From contig CAVWAK010000039.1 in NCBI GenBank assembly GCA_963752745.1, positions 1 to 64,000 on the forward strand: a DNA stretch of 64,000 bases, given 5' to 3'. Position numbers and translations under genes: made by a program. The notes beneath the pieces were generated by a model. It saw only the letters and a program-made list of their open reading frames with translations, was not told the DNA's origin and ran no database searches. This document shows positions 1-8,863 of the stretch, piece by piece; within the stretch, counting starts at the first letter, position 1; the number at the start of each line of letters is the position of its first letter. This DNA is from Thiogranum sp963752745 (lineage in GTDB: Bacteria > Pseudomonadota > Gammaproteobacteria > DSM-19610).

Positions 1-2
1 AG

Positions 3-1295
3 CGGGCATTGAAGGCCGGTATACGCTACCTGGTCTATCAGGTCCTGTCGGGGGTGCTGCTGCTGGCGGGTGCGCTGGTCTACTATCACAATACCGGCTC
101 ACTGGTATTTGATCACATCGGTCTGGAGGCGGGTGTTGCAGGCTGGTTGATCTTTATCGCCTTCGGAATCAAAAGCGCCTTTCCGTTTCTGCACAGCTGG
201 CTTACCGATGGTTACCCTGAAGCGACAGTGACCGGCACAGTCCTGCTCTCCGCTTTTACCACCAAGGTTGCCGTCTATAGCCTGGCACGAGGCTTTGCAG
301 GTGAAGAGATCCTGATCTATATCGGTGTCACCATGGCCTGCTTCCCGATTTTCTACGCGGTTATCGAGAATGACCTGCGCAGGGTGCTGGCCTATAGCCT
401 GATCAACCAGGTCGGCTTCATGGTGACGGGTATCGGGATTGGTACTGCCCTGGCGTTGAACGGCGCGGTTGCCCACGCGTTCAGCGACGTGATCTTCAAG
501 GGATTGCTGTTTATGAGCATGGGTGCGGTGCTCTACCGGACCGGTAACATCAATGGCTCGGATCTGGGTGGACTCTACAAGTCCATGCCCAAAACCACCC
601 TGCTTTGCATTGTCGGTGCACTATCCATCTCTGCATTCCCGCTGTTCAGTGGTTTTGTCAGCAAGTCGATGGTGATGACCGCACTGATGCAGGAAAATCA
701 TGGCTATTTCTGGCTGTTGATGCTGTTCGCCTCAGCCGGTGTATTCCATCACGCAGGCATCAAGATCCCATACTTTGCCTTCTTCCACCACGATTCCGGC
801 ATACGTACGGAAGAAGCGCCGCGGAACATGCTGGTGGCAATGAGTGTGGCGGCGGCTCTCTGTATCTTTATTGGCACCCAGCCCCAGTATCTCTATGCGT
901 TGCTGCCCTGGGAGGTGGAATACTGGCCCTATGATCTGACCCATGTACTGGCGCAAACGCAGTTACTGTTTTTCTCCGCCCTGGCCTTTGTCTGGTTGAA
1001 CAAACAGGGGCTGTATCCGCCGGAACTGCACTCGGTAAACCTGGATGCAGAGTGGTTCTATCGCCGGTTATTGCCTGCCGGCGCGCAACGAACCCTGCAC
1101 CTTTTGCGCAGTGCAAAAGCATCGACGCTGACAACGGTAACGGCACAGATGCAGGGTGTGAAAAACGAATTCGGCAAATCACCGATGGCCAAATACCATC
1201 TCTCGGAGAGTTGGCCTACCGGGAGCATGGTGTTCTGGATTTCAGCTATCCTTGCTGCATTTCTGTTGCTGGATCTCTTTGGTTTGGGACGTTAG
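3..1295 (+). CDS. Proton-translocating NuoM/MrpD-like membrane subunit (C-terminal part)
   Basis: This is the C-terminal 430 or so residues of a polytopic membrane protein of the complex I / Mrp antiporter family (Proton_antipo_M). The frame is open to the left edge (codons for R-A-L before K-A-G), so the true start lies outside the window. Many hydrophobic helices are visible, with the family signature 'HAFSDVIFKGLLFMSMGAV', where a buried Lys follows a conserved His. The C-terminal tail (about residue 330 on) is a linker followed by one last helix. Such proteins conduct protons or sodium in NADH dehydrogenase-like or Mrp complexes. The partner subunits are not visible, so NuoM, MrpD or a stand-alone transporter cannot be told apart. 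Confidence 0.75.
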   Translation, partial: RALKAGIRYLVYQVLSGVLLLAGALVYYHNTGSLVFDHIGLEAGVAGWLIFIAFGIKSAFPFLHSWLTDGYPEATVTGTVLLSAFTTKVAVYSLARGFAGEEILIYIGVTMACFPIFYAVIENDLRRVLAYSLINQVGFMVTGIGIGTALALNGAVAHAFSDVIFKGLLFMSMGAVLYRTGNINGSDLGGLYKSMPKTTLLCIVGALSISAFPLFSGFVSKSMVMTALMQENHGYFWLLMLFASAGVFHHAGIKIPYFAFFHHDSGIRTEEAPRNMLVAMSVAAALCIFIGTQPQYLYALLPWEVEYWPYDLTHVLAQTQLLFFSALAFVWLNKQGLYPPELHSVNLDAEWFYRRLLPAGAQRTLHLLRSAKASTLTTVTAQMQGVKNEFGKSPMAKYHLSESWPTGSMVFWISAILAAFLLLDLFGLGR

Positions 1296-1410
1296 CTTGA
1301 AGCGGCTGAGGACAAAACCCCGATAGATTCGAGATACTCTGCTGCTGAACCACAGAAGTAGCCAGAGATATCGTCAAGGTATTTTAATAAACAATAAATC
1401 ATGACGAGCC

Positions 1411-2991
1411 CTACTCCCACTCGATAGTGGCGGGCGGCTTGCCGGATATATCGTAGGTAACGCGGGAAATGCCGGAGATTTCATTGATGATGCGCCGTGA
1501 CACATGATCAAGAAACTCATAGGGAAGATGAGCCCAGCGTGCTGTCATGAAGTCGATGGTTTCCACGGCCCGCAACGCCACGACATAATCGTAACGCCGT
1601 CCGTCACCGGTGACACCCACAGACTTCACGGGCAGGAAGACAGCAAATGCCTGGCTGGTTTTGTCATACAAGTCCTGCTTGCGCAACTCTTCAATAAATA
1701 TGTGATCCGCCAGGCGCAGCAAATCGGCATATTCTTTTTTTACCTGGCCGAGAATGCGCACACCCAGCCCCGGTCCCGGGAAAGGATGACGGTAAACCAT
1801 GTCGTAAGGTAATCCGAGCTCAACTCCCAGCTTGCGGACTTCATCCTTGAACAGCTCGCGCAGTGGCTCCAACAATTTCAGCTTCATGTTCTCTGGCAGG
1901 CCACCGACATTATGGTGCGATTTGATCAGGTGTGCCTTGCCTGTTTTTGCACCGGCAGATTCAATAACATCGGGATAGATTGTCCCCTGCGCCAACCATT
2001 TTGCATTGGCCAGTTTGTCTGCTTCTTCCTCGAAGACTTCGACAAACAGGTTGCCGATAATTTTGCGTTTTTTCTCCGGGTCCGCTTCGTCACCCAGCGC
2101 ACCGAGGAAACGCTCTTCGGCATCCACGCGAATCACCCGGACTCCCATATGTTCGGCGAAGGTAGCCATCACCTGATCGCCTTCCTGGTAACGCAGCAAA
2201 CCGTTATCAACAAAAACGCAGGTCAACTGGTCACCGATAGCCTTGTGCAACAGTGCCGCGACAACTGACGAATCCACACCGCCGGAAAGACCTAACAGGA
2301 CTTCTTCGTCACCCACCTGGCTACGTATCTGCTGAATGCTCTCATCAACAATATTGCCAGCTGTCCACAGCGCATCACAGCCACAGATATCGACAATAAA
2401 GCGCTGCAGGATGCGTTCACCCTGATGGGTATGAGTCACTTCCGGGTGAAACTGGACGCCGTAAAAACTGCGCTCATCATCTGCAATAGCCGCGATTGGT
2501 GCGGCATCGGTGCTTGCCATAAGCTTGAAGCCGTCAGGCAGCTCAACAACGCGATCACCATGACTCATCCAGACATCGAGCAGGCCGTAGCCTTGTTCGC
2601 TGGTATGGTCTTCTATGTCCTTGAGCAGGCGGCTATGACCACGCGCACGCACTTGCGCATAACCGTATTCGTGGTGATCGGCATTCTCTACTTTACCACC
2701 CAGTTGAGCGGCCATGGTCTGCATGCCATAGCAGATACCCAGCACCGGCACGCCAAGCTCGAAAATCATGGCTGGTGCTGATGGAGCATCACCACCGGTC
2801 ACTGTTTCAGGCCCACCGGATAGAATCACACCTCTGGGATGATAAACCTTCAGCTCTTCATCGCTAATATCCCAGGGGTGAATTTCACAATACACACCTG
2901 TCTCGCGCACACGGCGCGCGATCAATTGCGTGTACTGCGAACCGAAATCAAGAATCAGTACGCGATGAGCGTGAATATCTGTAGCAGACAC
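1411..2991 (-). CDS. guaA: GMP synthase (glutamine-hydrolysing)
   Basis: GuaA converts XMP to GMP with ATP and glutamine, the last step of guanine nucleotide synthesis in the cytosol. The N-terminal class I glutamine amidotransferase domain shows the nucleophile Cys87 in 'GICYGMQ'. The ATP-pyrophosphatase P-loop 'LSGGVDSSV' and the C-terminal dimerisation domain ending 'PPATIEWE' follow. An ATG at 3087 in frame would add 32 non-homologous residues and overlap guaB. The GTG at 2991 gives 526 aa and starts 'SATDIHAHRVLILDFGSQ', matching the usual 525-aa enzyme. It lies 25 bp after guaB, so the pair is one operon. Confidence 0.96.
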   Translation of the reverse strand: MSATDIHAHRVLILDFGSQYTQLIARRVRETGVYCEIHPWDISDEELKVYHPRGVILSGGPETVTGGDAPSAPAMIFELGVPVLGICYGMQTMAAQLGGKVENADHHEYGYAQVRARGHSRLLKDIEDHTSEQGYGLLDVWMSHGDRVVELPDGFKLMASTDAAPIAAIADDERSFYGVQFHPEVTHTHQGERILQRFIVDICGCDALWTAGNIVDESIQQIRSQVGDEEVLLGLSGGVDSSVVAALLHKAIGDQLTCVFVDNGLLRYQEGDQVMATFAEHMGVRVIRVDAEERFLGALGDEADPEKKRKIIGNLFVEVFEEEADKLANAKWLAQGTIYPDVIESAGAKTGKAHLIKSHHNVGGLPENMKLKLLEPLRELFKDEVRKLGVELGLPYDMVYRHPFPGPGLGVRILGQVKKEYADLLRLADHIFIEELRKQDLYDKTSQAFAVFLPVKSVGVTGDGRRYDYVVALRAVETIDFMTARWAHLPYEFLDHVSRRIINEISGISRVTYDISGKPPATIEWE

Positions 2992-3016
2992 GTGGCAGTT
3001 TATCCGTTGGGCTGAA

Positions 3017-4480
3017 TCAGGAGCGGTAGTTCGGCGCTTCCTTGGTGATAGTGACATCGTGAACGTGGCTTTCTGCCATACCGGCATTGGTCACGCGCAC
3101 AAACTCGGGGCGGGTACGCATCTCTTCAATAGTGGCGCAACCGGTGTAGCCCATGCTCGAACGCAAACCACCCATTAACTGGTGAATAACCGGCTGTAAA
3201 TTACCCTTGTAAGGCACACGGCCCTCGATGCCTTCCGGCACAAGCTTGTCGGCTTCGCTGCCTTCCTGGAAATAGCGGTCACTGGACCCTTGCTGGGTCG
3301 CCATGGCGCCCAGTGATCCCATGCCACGATAGGACTTGTAGGAACGGCCCTTGTACAGTTCAACCTCGCCCGGTGCCTCTTCGGTACCGGCAAACATGCT
3401 ACCCACCATAATTGCGTAGGCGCCAGCCACAACAGCTTTGGCCATATCGCCGGAATAGCGAACACCACCGTCAGCAATCAGCGGTACGCCACAATCTTTC
3501 AGTTCATGTGCGACATTGGCAACTGCGCTGACCTGCGGCACGCCCACACCGGCAACGATGCGCGTGGTACAGATGGAACCTGGACCGATACCTACCTTGA
3601 CGGCATCCGCCCCGGCATCAACCAGCGCGCGCGCGGCCGCTGCAGTTGCAATATTGCCACCGATGACCTGCAGATCCGGATAATGTTTTTTCACCCAGCG
3701 TACCCGTTCGAGCACGCCTTCGGAGTGACCATGCGCCGTGTCAACGACCACTACATCGACACCTGCCTTGACCAGTGCATCGACACGCTCGTCAGTGCCG
3801 GCACCGACACCCACAGCCGCACCGACACGCAGACGGCCCTGATCATCCTTGCACGCATTGGGCTTGTCACTGGCTTTCTGAATATCCTTTACCGTAATCA
3901 GGCCACGCAACTCGAAACCGCTACCGACAACCAGTACTTTCTCGATCCGGTGCTGGTGCAACAACTGAATCACTTCTTCCCGCTCGGCACCCTCCTGTAC
4001 GGTCACCAGCTTGTCCTTACCCGTCATAACGGCGGATACCGGTTCGTCAAACCGGGTCTCGAACCGGGTATCACGATTGGTAATGATGCCGACCAGCTCT
4101 TCGCCATCGACCACCGGCACACCGGAAATGTTATGTCGTCGGGTCAGATCCAGTACTGCACTGATGGAAGTATCAGGGGAGACAGTAATGGGATCCTTGA
4201 TCACCCCACTCTCATATTTTTTCACCCGCAGCACCTGCTCGGCCTGCTGCTCGATAGTCATGTTCTTATGAATGATTCCAATGCCGCCTTCCTGCGCGAC
4301 TGCTATCGCCAGTCGGGCTTCGGTCACTGTATCCATCGCCGCTGACAGCAGCGGGATATTAAGACCGATCTCGCGCGTCAGCCGGGTCGAGAGGTCGACA
4401 TCCTTGGGCACGACCGTTGAATGGTTCGGCAGCAACAAAACATCGTCAAAAGTAAGGGATTGTTCAGAAATACGCAGCAT
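3017..4480 (-). CDS. guaB: Inosine-5'-monophosphate dehydrogenase
   Basis: GuaB oxidises IMP to XMP with NAD+, the committed step toward GMP, and is followed directly by guaA. The TIM-barrel core is interrupted by a CBS pair (about residues 95-205). The catalytic loop 'GIGPGSICTTR' carries the active Cys, and the flap holds 'YRGMGSLGAM'. The ATG at 4480 ('MLRISEQSLTFDDVLL') aligns with the family start; a slightly longer in-frame ATG at 4489 adds only M-Y-R. The length of 487 aa is normal. A strong sigma-70 promoter lies just upstream (4517-4545). Confidence 0.97.
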   Translation of the reverse strand: MLRISEQSLTFDDVLLLPNHSTVVPKDVDLSTRLTREIGLNIPLLSAAMDTVTEARLAIAVAQEGGIGIIHKNMTIEQQAEQVLRVKKYESGVIKDPITVSPDTSISAVLDLTRRHNISGVPVVDGEELVGIITNRDTRFETRFDEPVSAVMTGKDKLVTVQEGAEREEVIQLLHQHRIEKVLVVGSGFELRGLITVKDIQKASDKPNACKDDQGRLRVGAAVGVGAGTDERVDALVKAGVDVVVVDTAHGHSEGVLERVRWVKKHYPDLQVIGGNIATAAAARALVDAGADAVKVGIGPGSICTTRIVAGVGVPQVSAVANVAHELKDCGVPLIADGGVRYSGDMAKAVVAGAYAIMVGSMFAGTEEAPGEVELYKGRSYKSYRGMGSLGAMATQQGSSDRYFQEGSEADKLVPEGIEGRVPYKGNLQPVIHQLMGGLRSSMGYTGCATIEEMRTRPEFVRVTNAGMAESHVHDVTITKEAPNYRS

Positions 4481-4516
4481 GCGGTACACCGTGATCGGGC
4501 CGGGAATTAACTGACC

Positions 4517-4545
4517 ATTATAGGTTTTGAGGCCCTGCCGGTAAA
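4517..4545 (-). promoter_or_regulatory. Sigma-70 promoter for guaBA
   Basis: Reading the minus strand, TTTACC (4545-4540) and a perfect TATAAT (4522-4517) are separated by 17 bp. Transcription would start near 4510, about 30 nt before the guaB ATG. The 296-bp gap also holds the start region of the divergent xseA, for which no equally clear promoter was seen. Assignment rests on consensus match only. Confidence 0.7.
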
Positions 4546-4776
4546 CCGCGACTTGGAGTTATCCGCCTGTCCGCACAGAAAAAACCTTTTATTTTTGAGA
4601 TAAGAGCAACATAAACACTGCCGGGCGCTGATTCCCCGCGCTTGCCCGTCAACTTATGACAGGGGCCCGGACGGCTGGTCAATTTACAAAGCCAAAACGA
4701 ACTTCGGAAATGGTATCGTTGACGCAAATCAGGGGCCACCGATACCGGTGCCGCATGCAGACAATAGTCATCGCCT

Positions 4777-6138
4777 ATGCCAACAGACACCACTCAAGGC
4801 TCACAACGCGAAATCTACAGCGTTTGGCAGCTTAACCGGGCAGTCCGGGAACTGCTGGAGACCGGTTTTGCCCGAATCTGGGTAGAAGGCGAAATATCCA
4901 ACCTCGCCCGGCCACCCTCAGGCCACCTCTACTTCAGCCTCAAGGATGCACGCGCCCAGGTCAGCTGCGCATTGTTCCGGAACGTCGCCACCCGCCTGGG
5001 TTTCAAACCAGAGAATGGCACTCAGGTACTGATTCGCGCAGAAGTCAGCCTGTACGAGGCCCGGGGCAATTTCCAGCTGATTGTGAACCAGATGGAAGAA
5101 GCCGGCGATGGCGCCCTGCGACGCGCCTTCGAGGCCCTCAAACAACGTCTCTTCGACGCGGGCCTGTTCGACCCTGAGCACAAGCAGCCATTACCCGTTT
5201 TGCCATCATGCATCGGTGTCATCACTTCTCCTGGCGGCGCCGCAGTTCGCGACGTACTGGCCGTGCTGGAACGTCGTTTCCCAGCTATCCCGGTCACTAT
5301 TTATCCCACCCTGGTGCAGGGCGAATCGGCAGCTGCACAGATTGTTGCCGCACTGGAAACGGCTCAGCGAAGGCAGGAGTGCGACGTCCTTTTACTGACG
5401 CGCGGCGGTGGCTCACTTGAAGACCTTTGGCCCTTTAATGAAGAAATCGTGGCCCGCGCTGTGTATGCCTGCCGCATACCACTGGTGTCCGCTGTGGGAC
5501 ACGAAATCGATGTCGTGATCAGTGACTTTGCCGCCGATCAGCGCGCCGCGACACCGTCGGCAGCAGCCGAGCTGCTCAGCCCCGACCAGGCAGAGTGGCT
5601 GGCACGACTGGAACAACTTCAGCAACGCCTGACCAGCCAGATACGGCAGAAATTACAGCAAAACAGCGAACGTCTTAACTGGCTGCAGCGCCGCACCCTG
5701 CAATGCCATCCGGGGCGACGGCTGCAACAACAGTCGCAGCGTCTTGATGACCTGTCACTGCGCCTGTCACGCGCCTGGCCTCACCGACACGCCCAGTGGC
5801 TGGCACACTGTTCGACGTTACGCGCCCGATTAAAACAACAAAGTCCACAACAGCAGCTGCAGCGTCTGGAGGCAATCACCACGCAGTTGGCACAGCGCCT
5901 TAAATACTGTATAAATATACAGCTATCCGAACACCGGGAAAAACTTGCCATACTGTCGCGCGCGCTCGACAGCATCAGCCCTCTGGCGACACTGCAACGC
6001 GGTTACTCGATTACGCTGAAACAGCCAGCGGGAATACTGCTACACAGCGCCTCGCAGGCACGCGCCGGTGATACACTGGAAACCCGGCTTGCCACAGGAA
6101 GCATCATCAGCCGGGTGGAGGAAACAAAGGACGCATGA
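4777..6138 (+). CDS. xseA: Exodeoxyribonuclease VII large subunit
   Basis: XseA is the catalytic subunit of ExoVII, which degrades single-stranded DNA to short oligonucleotides; the small subunit XseB is encoded at 47.4 kb. The N-terminal OB-fold (residues about 8-110, 'IWVEGEISNLARPPSGHLYF') precedes the catalytic domain with 'GVITSPGGAAVRDVL', 'LLTRGGGSLEDLWPFN' and 'VGHEIDVVISDFAADQRA'. A long Gln-rich coiled coil and the C-terminal 'LQRGYSIT' follow. The length of 453 aa is typical. It overlaps the next gene by 4 bp (ATGA), so they are translationally coupled. A LexA-like palindrome lies inside its coding sequence (5905-5924). Confidence 0.95.
   Translation: MPTDTTQGSQREIYSVWQLNRAVRELLETGFARIWVEGEISNLARPPSGHLYFSLKDARAQVSCALFRNVATRLGFKPENGTQVLIRAEVSLYEARGNFQLIVNQMEEAGDGALRRAFEALKQRLFDAGLFDPEHKQPLPVLPSCIGVITSPGGAAVRDVLAVLERRFPAIPVTIYPTLVQGESAAAQIVAALETAQRRQECDVLLLTRGGGSLEDLWPFNEEIVARAVYACRIPLVSAVGHEIDVVISDFAADQRAATPSAAAELLSPDQAEWLARLEQLQQRLTSQIRQKLQQNSERLNWLQRRTLQCHPGRRLQQQSQRLDDLSLRLSRAWPHRHAQWLAHCSTLRARLKQQSPQQQLQRLEAITTQLAQRLKYCINIQLSEHREKLAILSRALDSISPLATLQRGYSITLKQPAGILLHSASQARAGDTLETRLATGSIISRVEETKDA
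5905..5924. promoter_or_regulatory. LexA-like palindrome inside xseA
   Basis: The sequence TACTGTATAAATATACAGCT carries the CTGT-N8-ACAG signature of the gammaproteobacterial SOS box with an AT-rich core. It matches the E. coli consensus at 17 of 20 positions by eye. It is unusual in lying within the coding sequence of xseA, about 210 bp before the M23 peptidase gene. It could be a chance match in a locally AT-rich patch (encoding K-Y-C-I-N-I-Q), or it could control an internal transcript. Confidence 0.4.
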
Positions 6139-6992
6139 AAACCACTACAACTCTTCTCTCGTACCTGCTGGGCGCCAGTCTGCTGTCGACGAGTCACGCT
6201 GCCCGTCTACCGGATGCTGCCGCCGTGCCGGGTGGCGTCGCTCTGATCACACTGCCAGCAAGCGGCAATACCAGCAGTGTCACGCTGAATGGCAAGCCAG
6301 TCATGGTAGTCGAAGATGGCGATAGTCAAATCGCTGTCGTTGGCCTGTCACTGTCAGCCAGGCCCGGGGAGCACACACTTGAAATCAGGGATACAGATAC
6401 AGGCACACTTCGAAAACAGGCCTTCCGGGTAACAGACAAGCAGTACGAAACCCAACACATCACTATAAAGAACAAACGCAAGGTTAACCCGGAAAAACGC
6501 GATATGCAGCGTATCAGCAAGGAGCAGCAACTGATCAGAAAAGCGCTTGCCAATCATGCCGCAAGAACGCCGGACAGCCTGCGCTTTCAACTGCCGGTTA
6601 ATGGTCCTGTCAGTAGTCCGTTTGGTTTAAGGCGGTACTTCAACGAGCAGCCGCGCAAACCCCACAGCGGCCTTGATCTGGCAGCACCGGAAGGCACCCC
6701 CATCAGGGCCCCTGCCGCAGGTCGCATCAGCGACACCGGCGATTACTTTTTTAATGGCAACACGGTTTTTATCGATCACGGTCAGGGACTGGTCACCATG
6801 TATTGCCACATGTCCCGAATCGATGTTAAACCAGGCCAGAAGGTAGTCGTCGGCGAGATAATCGGTACAGTAGGAAAAACCGGTCGCGTTACCGGTCCAC
6901 ATCTGCACTGGGGCGTCAGCCTGAACGACGCACGCGTTGATCCCATGTTGTTTCTCGACGAAGCGCCTCCCGATCAAGGCAAACACGATTGA
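6135..6992 (+). CDS. Secreted M23 (LytM-type) metallopeptidase
   Basis: This is a periplasmic peptidoglycan endopeptidase or LytM-like factor. A signal peptide (residues 1-22, ending S-H-A) is followed by an Ig-like beta domain (about 30-110), a short basic helical linker and a C-terminal peptidase_M23 domain (about 155-275). All zinc ligands are present: His177 and Asp181 in 'HSGLD', and His258 in 'HLHW'. It is therefore probably active rather than a degenerate EnvC/NlpD-like activator. It overlaps xseA by 4 bp and its stop overlaps the TTG start of the next gene, forming a tight four-gene operon. The substrate bond is unknown. Confidence 0.88.
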   Translation: MKTTTTLLSYLLGASLLSTSHAARLPDAAAVPGGVALITLPASGNTSSVTLNGKPVMVVEDGDSQIAVVGLSLSARPGEHTLEIRDTDTGTLRKQAFRVTDKQYETQHITIKNKRKVNPEKRDMQRISKEQQLIRKALANHAARTPDSLRFQLPVNGPVSSPFGLRRYFNEQPRKPHSGLDLAAPEGTPIRAPAAGRISDTGDYFFNGNTVFIDHGQGLVTMYCHMSRIDVKPGQKVVVGEIIGTVGKTGRVTGPHLHWGVSLNDARVDPMLFLDEAPPDQGKHD

Positions 6993-7297
6993 AAACCGTT
7001 AGTCGGGCGGTACTATCTGCCAACCTCCGGCATCTCCGCCAGCAGCAAGGCTGGAGTCAGGAAGCCCTGGCGGAACACTGTGGCCTGCACCGGACTTACA
7101 TCGGCGCTGTTGAGCGCGGTGAACGTAATATCAGTCTCGACAACCTGGATCGGCTGGCCGGCGCATTGGGTGTCACTCTCTGCTCCCTGTTGGAAACAAA
7201 CAGCCATTCCTACCGCATTCGTGAAACGCCCAGCCGCTATCGGACGCGCACATCAGCCACAGATTGCGATGTATATGCGGCAACTTGCTACTTATAG
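6989..7297 (+). CDS. XRE-family DNA-binding regulator (first of a tandem pair)
   Basis: This small (102 aa) protein has a lambda-Cro/XRE helix-turn-helix at residues about 10-65 ('GWSQEALAEHCGLHRTYIGA'). The tail is short, polar and unconserved. The TTG start overlaps the TGA of the peptidase gene (6989-6992), arguing for coupling. It resembles the compact controller-type regulators of restriction-modification systems, but no such genes are nearby. The next gene encodes a clear paralogue, so the two arose by tandem duplication and may heterodimerise. Confidence 0.75.
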   Translation: MKTVSRAVLSANLRHLRQQQGWSQEALAEHCGLHRTYIGAVERGERNISLDNLDRLAGALGVTLCSLLETNSHSYRIRETPSRYRTRTSATDCDVYAATCYL

Positions 7298-7338
7298 CCT
7301 GTCGACGCAATTACCAGAGTGCTTTTTAATGTCTACCC

Positions 7339-7725
7339 ATGAAGATAAATGCAAGGAAGCATCTGGCGCGGCAGGTCCGCTTGCTACGCACCAATCGCGG
7401 CTGGTCCCAGGAAGTTCTGGCCGAACTCAGCGGGCTTAACCGTAGCTATATCGGTGCTGTCGAGCGTGCCGAGCACAATATAGGTCTGGATAATATTGAG
7501 CGGATTTCCTCGGCACTGGAAACAAGTCTGCCAGCCCTTCTGAATGACAGCACCTGCAGCCAGCACGAGCTGCCATCCCGAACCAGTGCATCACCAGTTC
7601 CAGGTAACCAGCCAGTCATCATTCACAGGAAGATTTTTCTGGAACTGCTGAATCAGTGCGCGCAAAGTCATCGCGAACTGGTACTCGTCTATCTGGAACG
7701 CTGTGGCGTTACCGTGCGCGACTGA
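7339..7725 (+). CDS. XRE-family DNA-binding regulator (second of a tandem pair)
   Basis: This 128-aa protein has an N-terminal XRE helix-turn-helix ('GWSQEVLAELSGLNRSYIGA') closely matching the preceding gene through the recognition helix and the following 'VER-E-NI-LDN' segment. The C-terminal half (about 75-128) is different and longer, ending in a leucine-rich helix that could mediate dimerisation. It starts 41 bp after its paralogue and its stop lies 1 bp from the stop of the convergent gene. Its target is unknown. Confidence 0.75.
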   Translation: MKINARKHLARQVRLLRTNRGWSQEVLAELSGLNRSYIGAVERAEHNIGLDNIERISSALETSLPALLNDSTCSQHELPSRTSASPVPGNQPVIIHRKIFLELLNQCAQSHRELVLVYLERCGVTVRD

Positions 7726-7726
7726 T

Positions 7727-8101
7727 TCAACCCCGGGTCTCCCCGTATTCATATCGACCAGTTCGCAAACGCTTGTAGTGGCGGATCATGATTATCATTT
7801 TATCAATAGCCGGTGTGTCGATACGCGCTACCGACAGGCCGACACGCAAGGGTATGCCTGATGCCTCCGGCGAACCGATGTCAATAAAGTTACGCTGCGC
7901 CCGAGCTGCCGCCAGGGTAACGAACTCGCAGTTCCATACCACCATTTTGCCTTGAAACAGACCGGTGAACCGCAGATACGCATGCTGATCATCGCGCTGG
8001 TCAACCAGTAGCCATGTCTGGCCATGATCGTGCAGGTAACTTGAAAACACATCTGCGTTACCGCTCATAGCGGCAGGCTGATGCTCACCACCTTTAGACA
8101 T
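7727..8101 (-). CDS. Conserved hypothetical protein coupled to mlaA
   Basis: I do not recognise this 124-aa soluble protein. It has no signal peptide or membrane helix; the middle is beta-rich with several aromatics ('YLRFTGLFQGKMVVWNCEF') and the C-terminus is basic ('MIRHYKRLRTGRYEYGETRG'). The ATG lies 2 bp after the mlaA stop, with a GAGAAG-like ribosome site inside the mlaA end, so it is almost certainly co-translated with mlaA. A second ATG 11 codons in is possible. A role tied to lipid asymmetry is only suggested by position. Confidence 0.6.
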   Translation of the reverse strand: MSKGGEHQPAAMSGNADVFSSYLHDHGQTWLLVDQRDDQHAYLRFTGLFQGKMVVWNCEFVTLAAARAQRNFIDIGSPEASGIPLRVGLSVARIDTPAIDKMIIMIRHYKRLRTGRYEYGETRG

Positions 8102-8103
8102 AG

Positions 8104-8838
8104 CTACTTCTCGAATAGCTCTGCGTCAAAGAAATCCGGTTCCGGCGCATTGCCGTCGTGAATCTCACTCCAGCGCTTTTGCCGGTAAGCTTCCCTGACC
8201 TGTAGATAAGGATCGAGTGATGCTGCGTCAAGCACTTCAGTTGCGGTCAGCAGATCGGCTCGCTCACTGACAAACAACAATCCGTAGGCGGCGTAACGAA
8301 CCGTGTTGTCATCAACAAGATACCGTATAGGATCCATCTTCAGTTCAGGAATCAAGCCAACAGTATCGCGTACATTGCTAGGTCCGAGCACCGGCAGGAC
8401 AATGTACCAGCCCTCGCCGAAACCCCAGACCGCAAATGTCTGACCAAAATCTTCCTTGTGGTGTTCAAGTCCCCAACGCGTGGATACGTCGATCAGCCCG
8501 AAAATACCGAAAATGGTATTGAAGCCAAAACGCATAGTATCAGCTGCTGCCTGCCCCCCCTTGGCCTGCAGAACACCATTGACTATGGTGATGGGCTCAA
8601 ACAAATTATTGTAAAAATTGCGAACACCGGTACGCGCCATATCCGGCACCACTTTTTCATAACCCTCGGCCACCGGCTTGAGAAGCAGACGGTCAAACAC
8701 GTCGTTAAACTTGTAAACAACTCGATTGACCGGCTCTAGCGGATCGCTGACTTCCTCGTAAGGCGAGCGTGTTGCGCAGCCGCTGGCAATCAGCGCCAGC
8801 AAAACTATACACACAGCTATTTTGTGCAGTGATGCCAT
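8104..8838 (-). CDS. mlaA: MlaA (VacJ) outer-membrane lipid-asymmetry lipoprotein
   Basis: MlaA sits in the inner leaflet of the outer membrane and removes mislocalised phospholipids, passing them to MlaC. A lipoprotein signal with lipobox 'LIASGC' puts the lipidated Cys at residue 21. Family signatures are 'DPLEPVNRVVYKFND', 'NFYNNLFEPIT' and 'LGPSNVRDT'. The length of 244 aa is normal. The other mla genes (mlaFEDCB) are not in this window; mlaA here follows der on the same strand with a 25-bp gap. A small unknown gene is coupled downstream. Confidence 0.94.
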   Translation of the reverse strand: MASLHKIAVCIVLLALIASGCATRSPYEEVSDPLEPVNRVVYKFNDVFDRLLLKPVAEGYEKVVPDMARTGVRNFYNNLFEPITIVNGVLQAKGGQAAADTMRFGFNTIFGIFGLIDVSTRWGLEHHKEDFGQTFAVWGFGEGWYIVLPVLGPSNVRDTVGLIPELKMDPIRYLVDDNTVRYAAYGLLFVSERADLLTATEVLDAASLDPYLQVREAYRQKRWSEIHDGNAPEPDFFDAELFEK

Positions 8839-8863
8839 GGTCTTATTCTATTGACTCAACGCC

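Noticed and set aside
3506..4345. A long open frame (279 codons) on the plus strand opposite guaB
   Set aside because: It is the antisense shadow of a fully conserved guaB; its product has no recognisable features.
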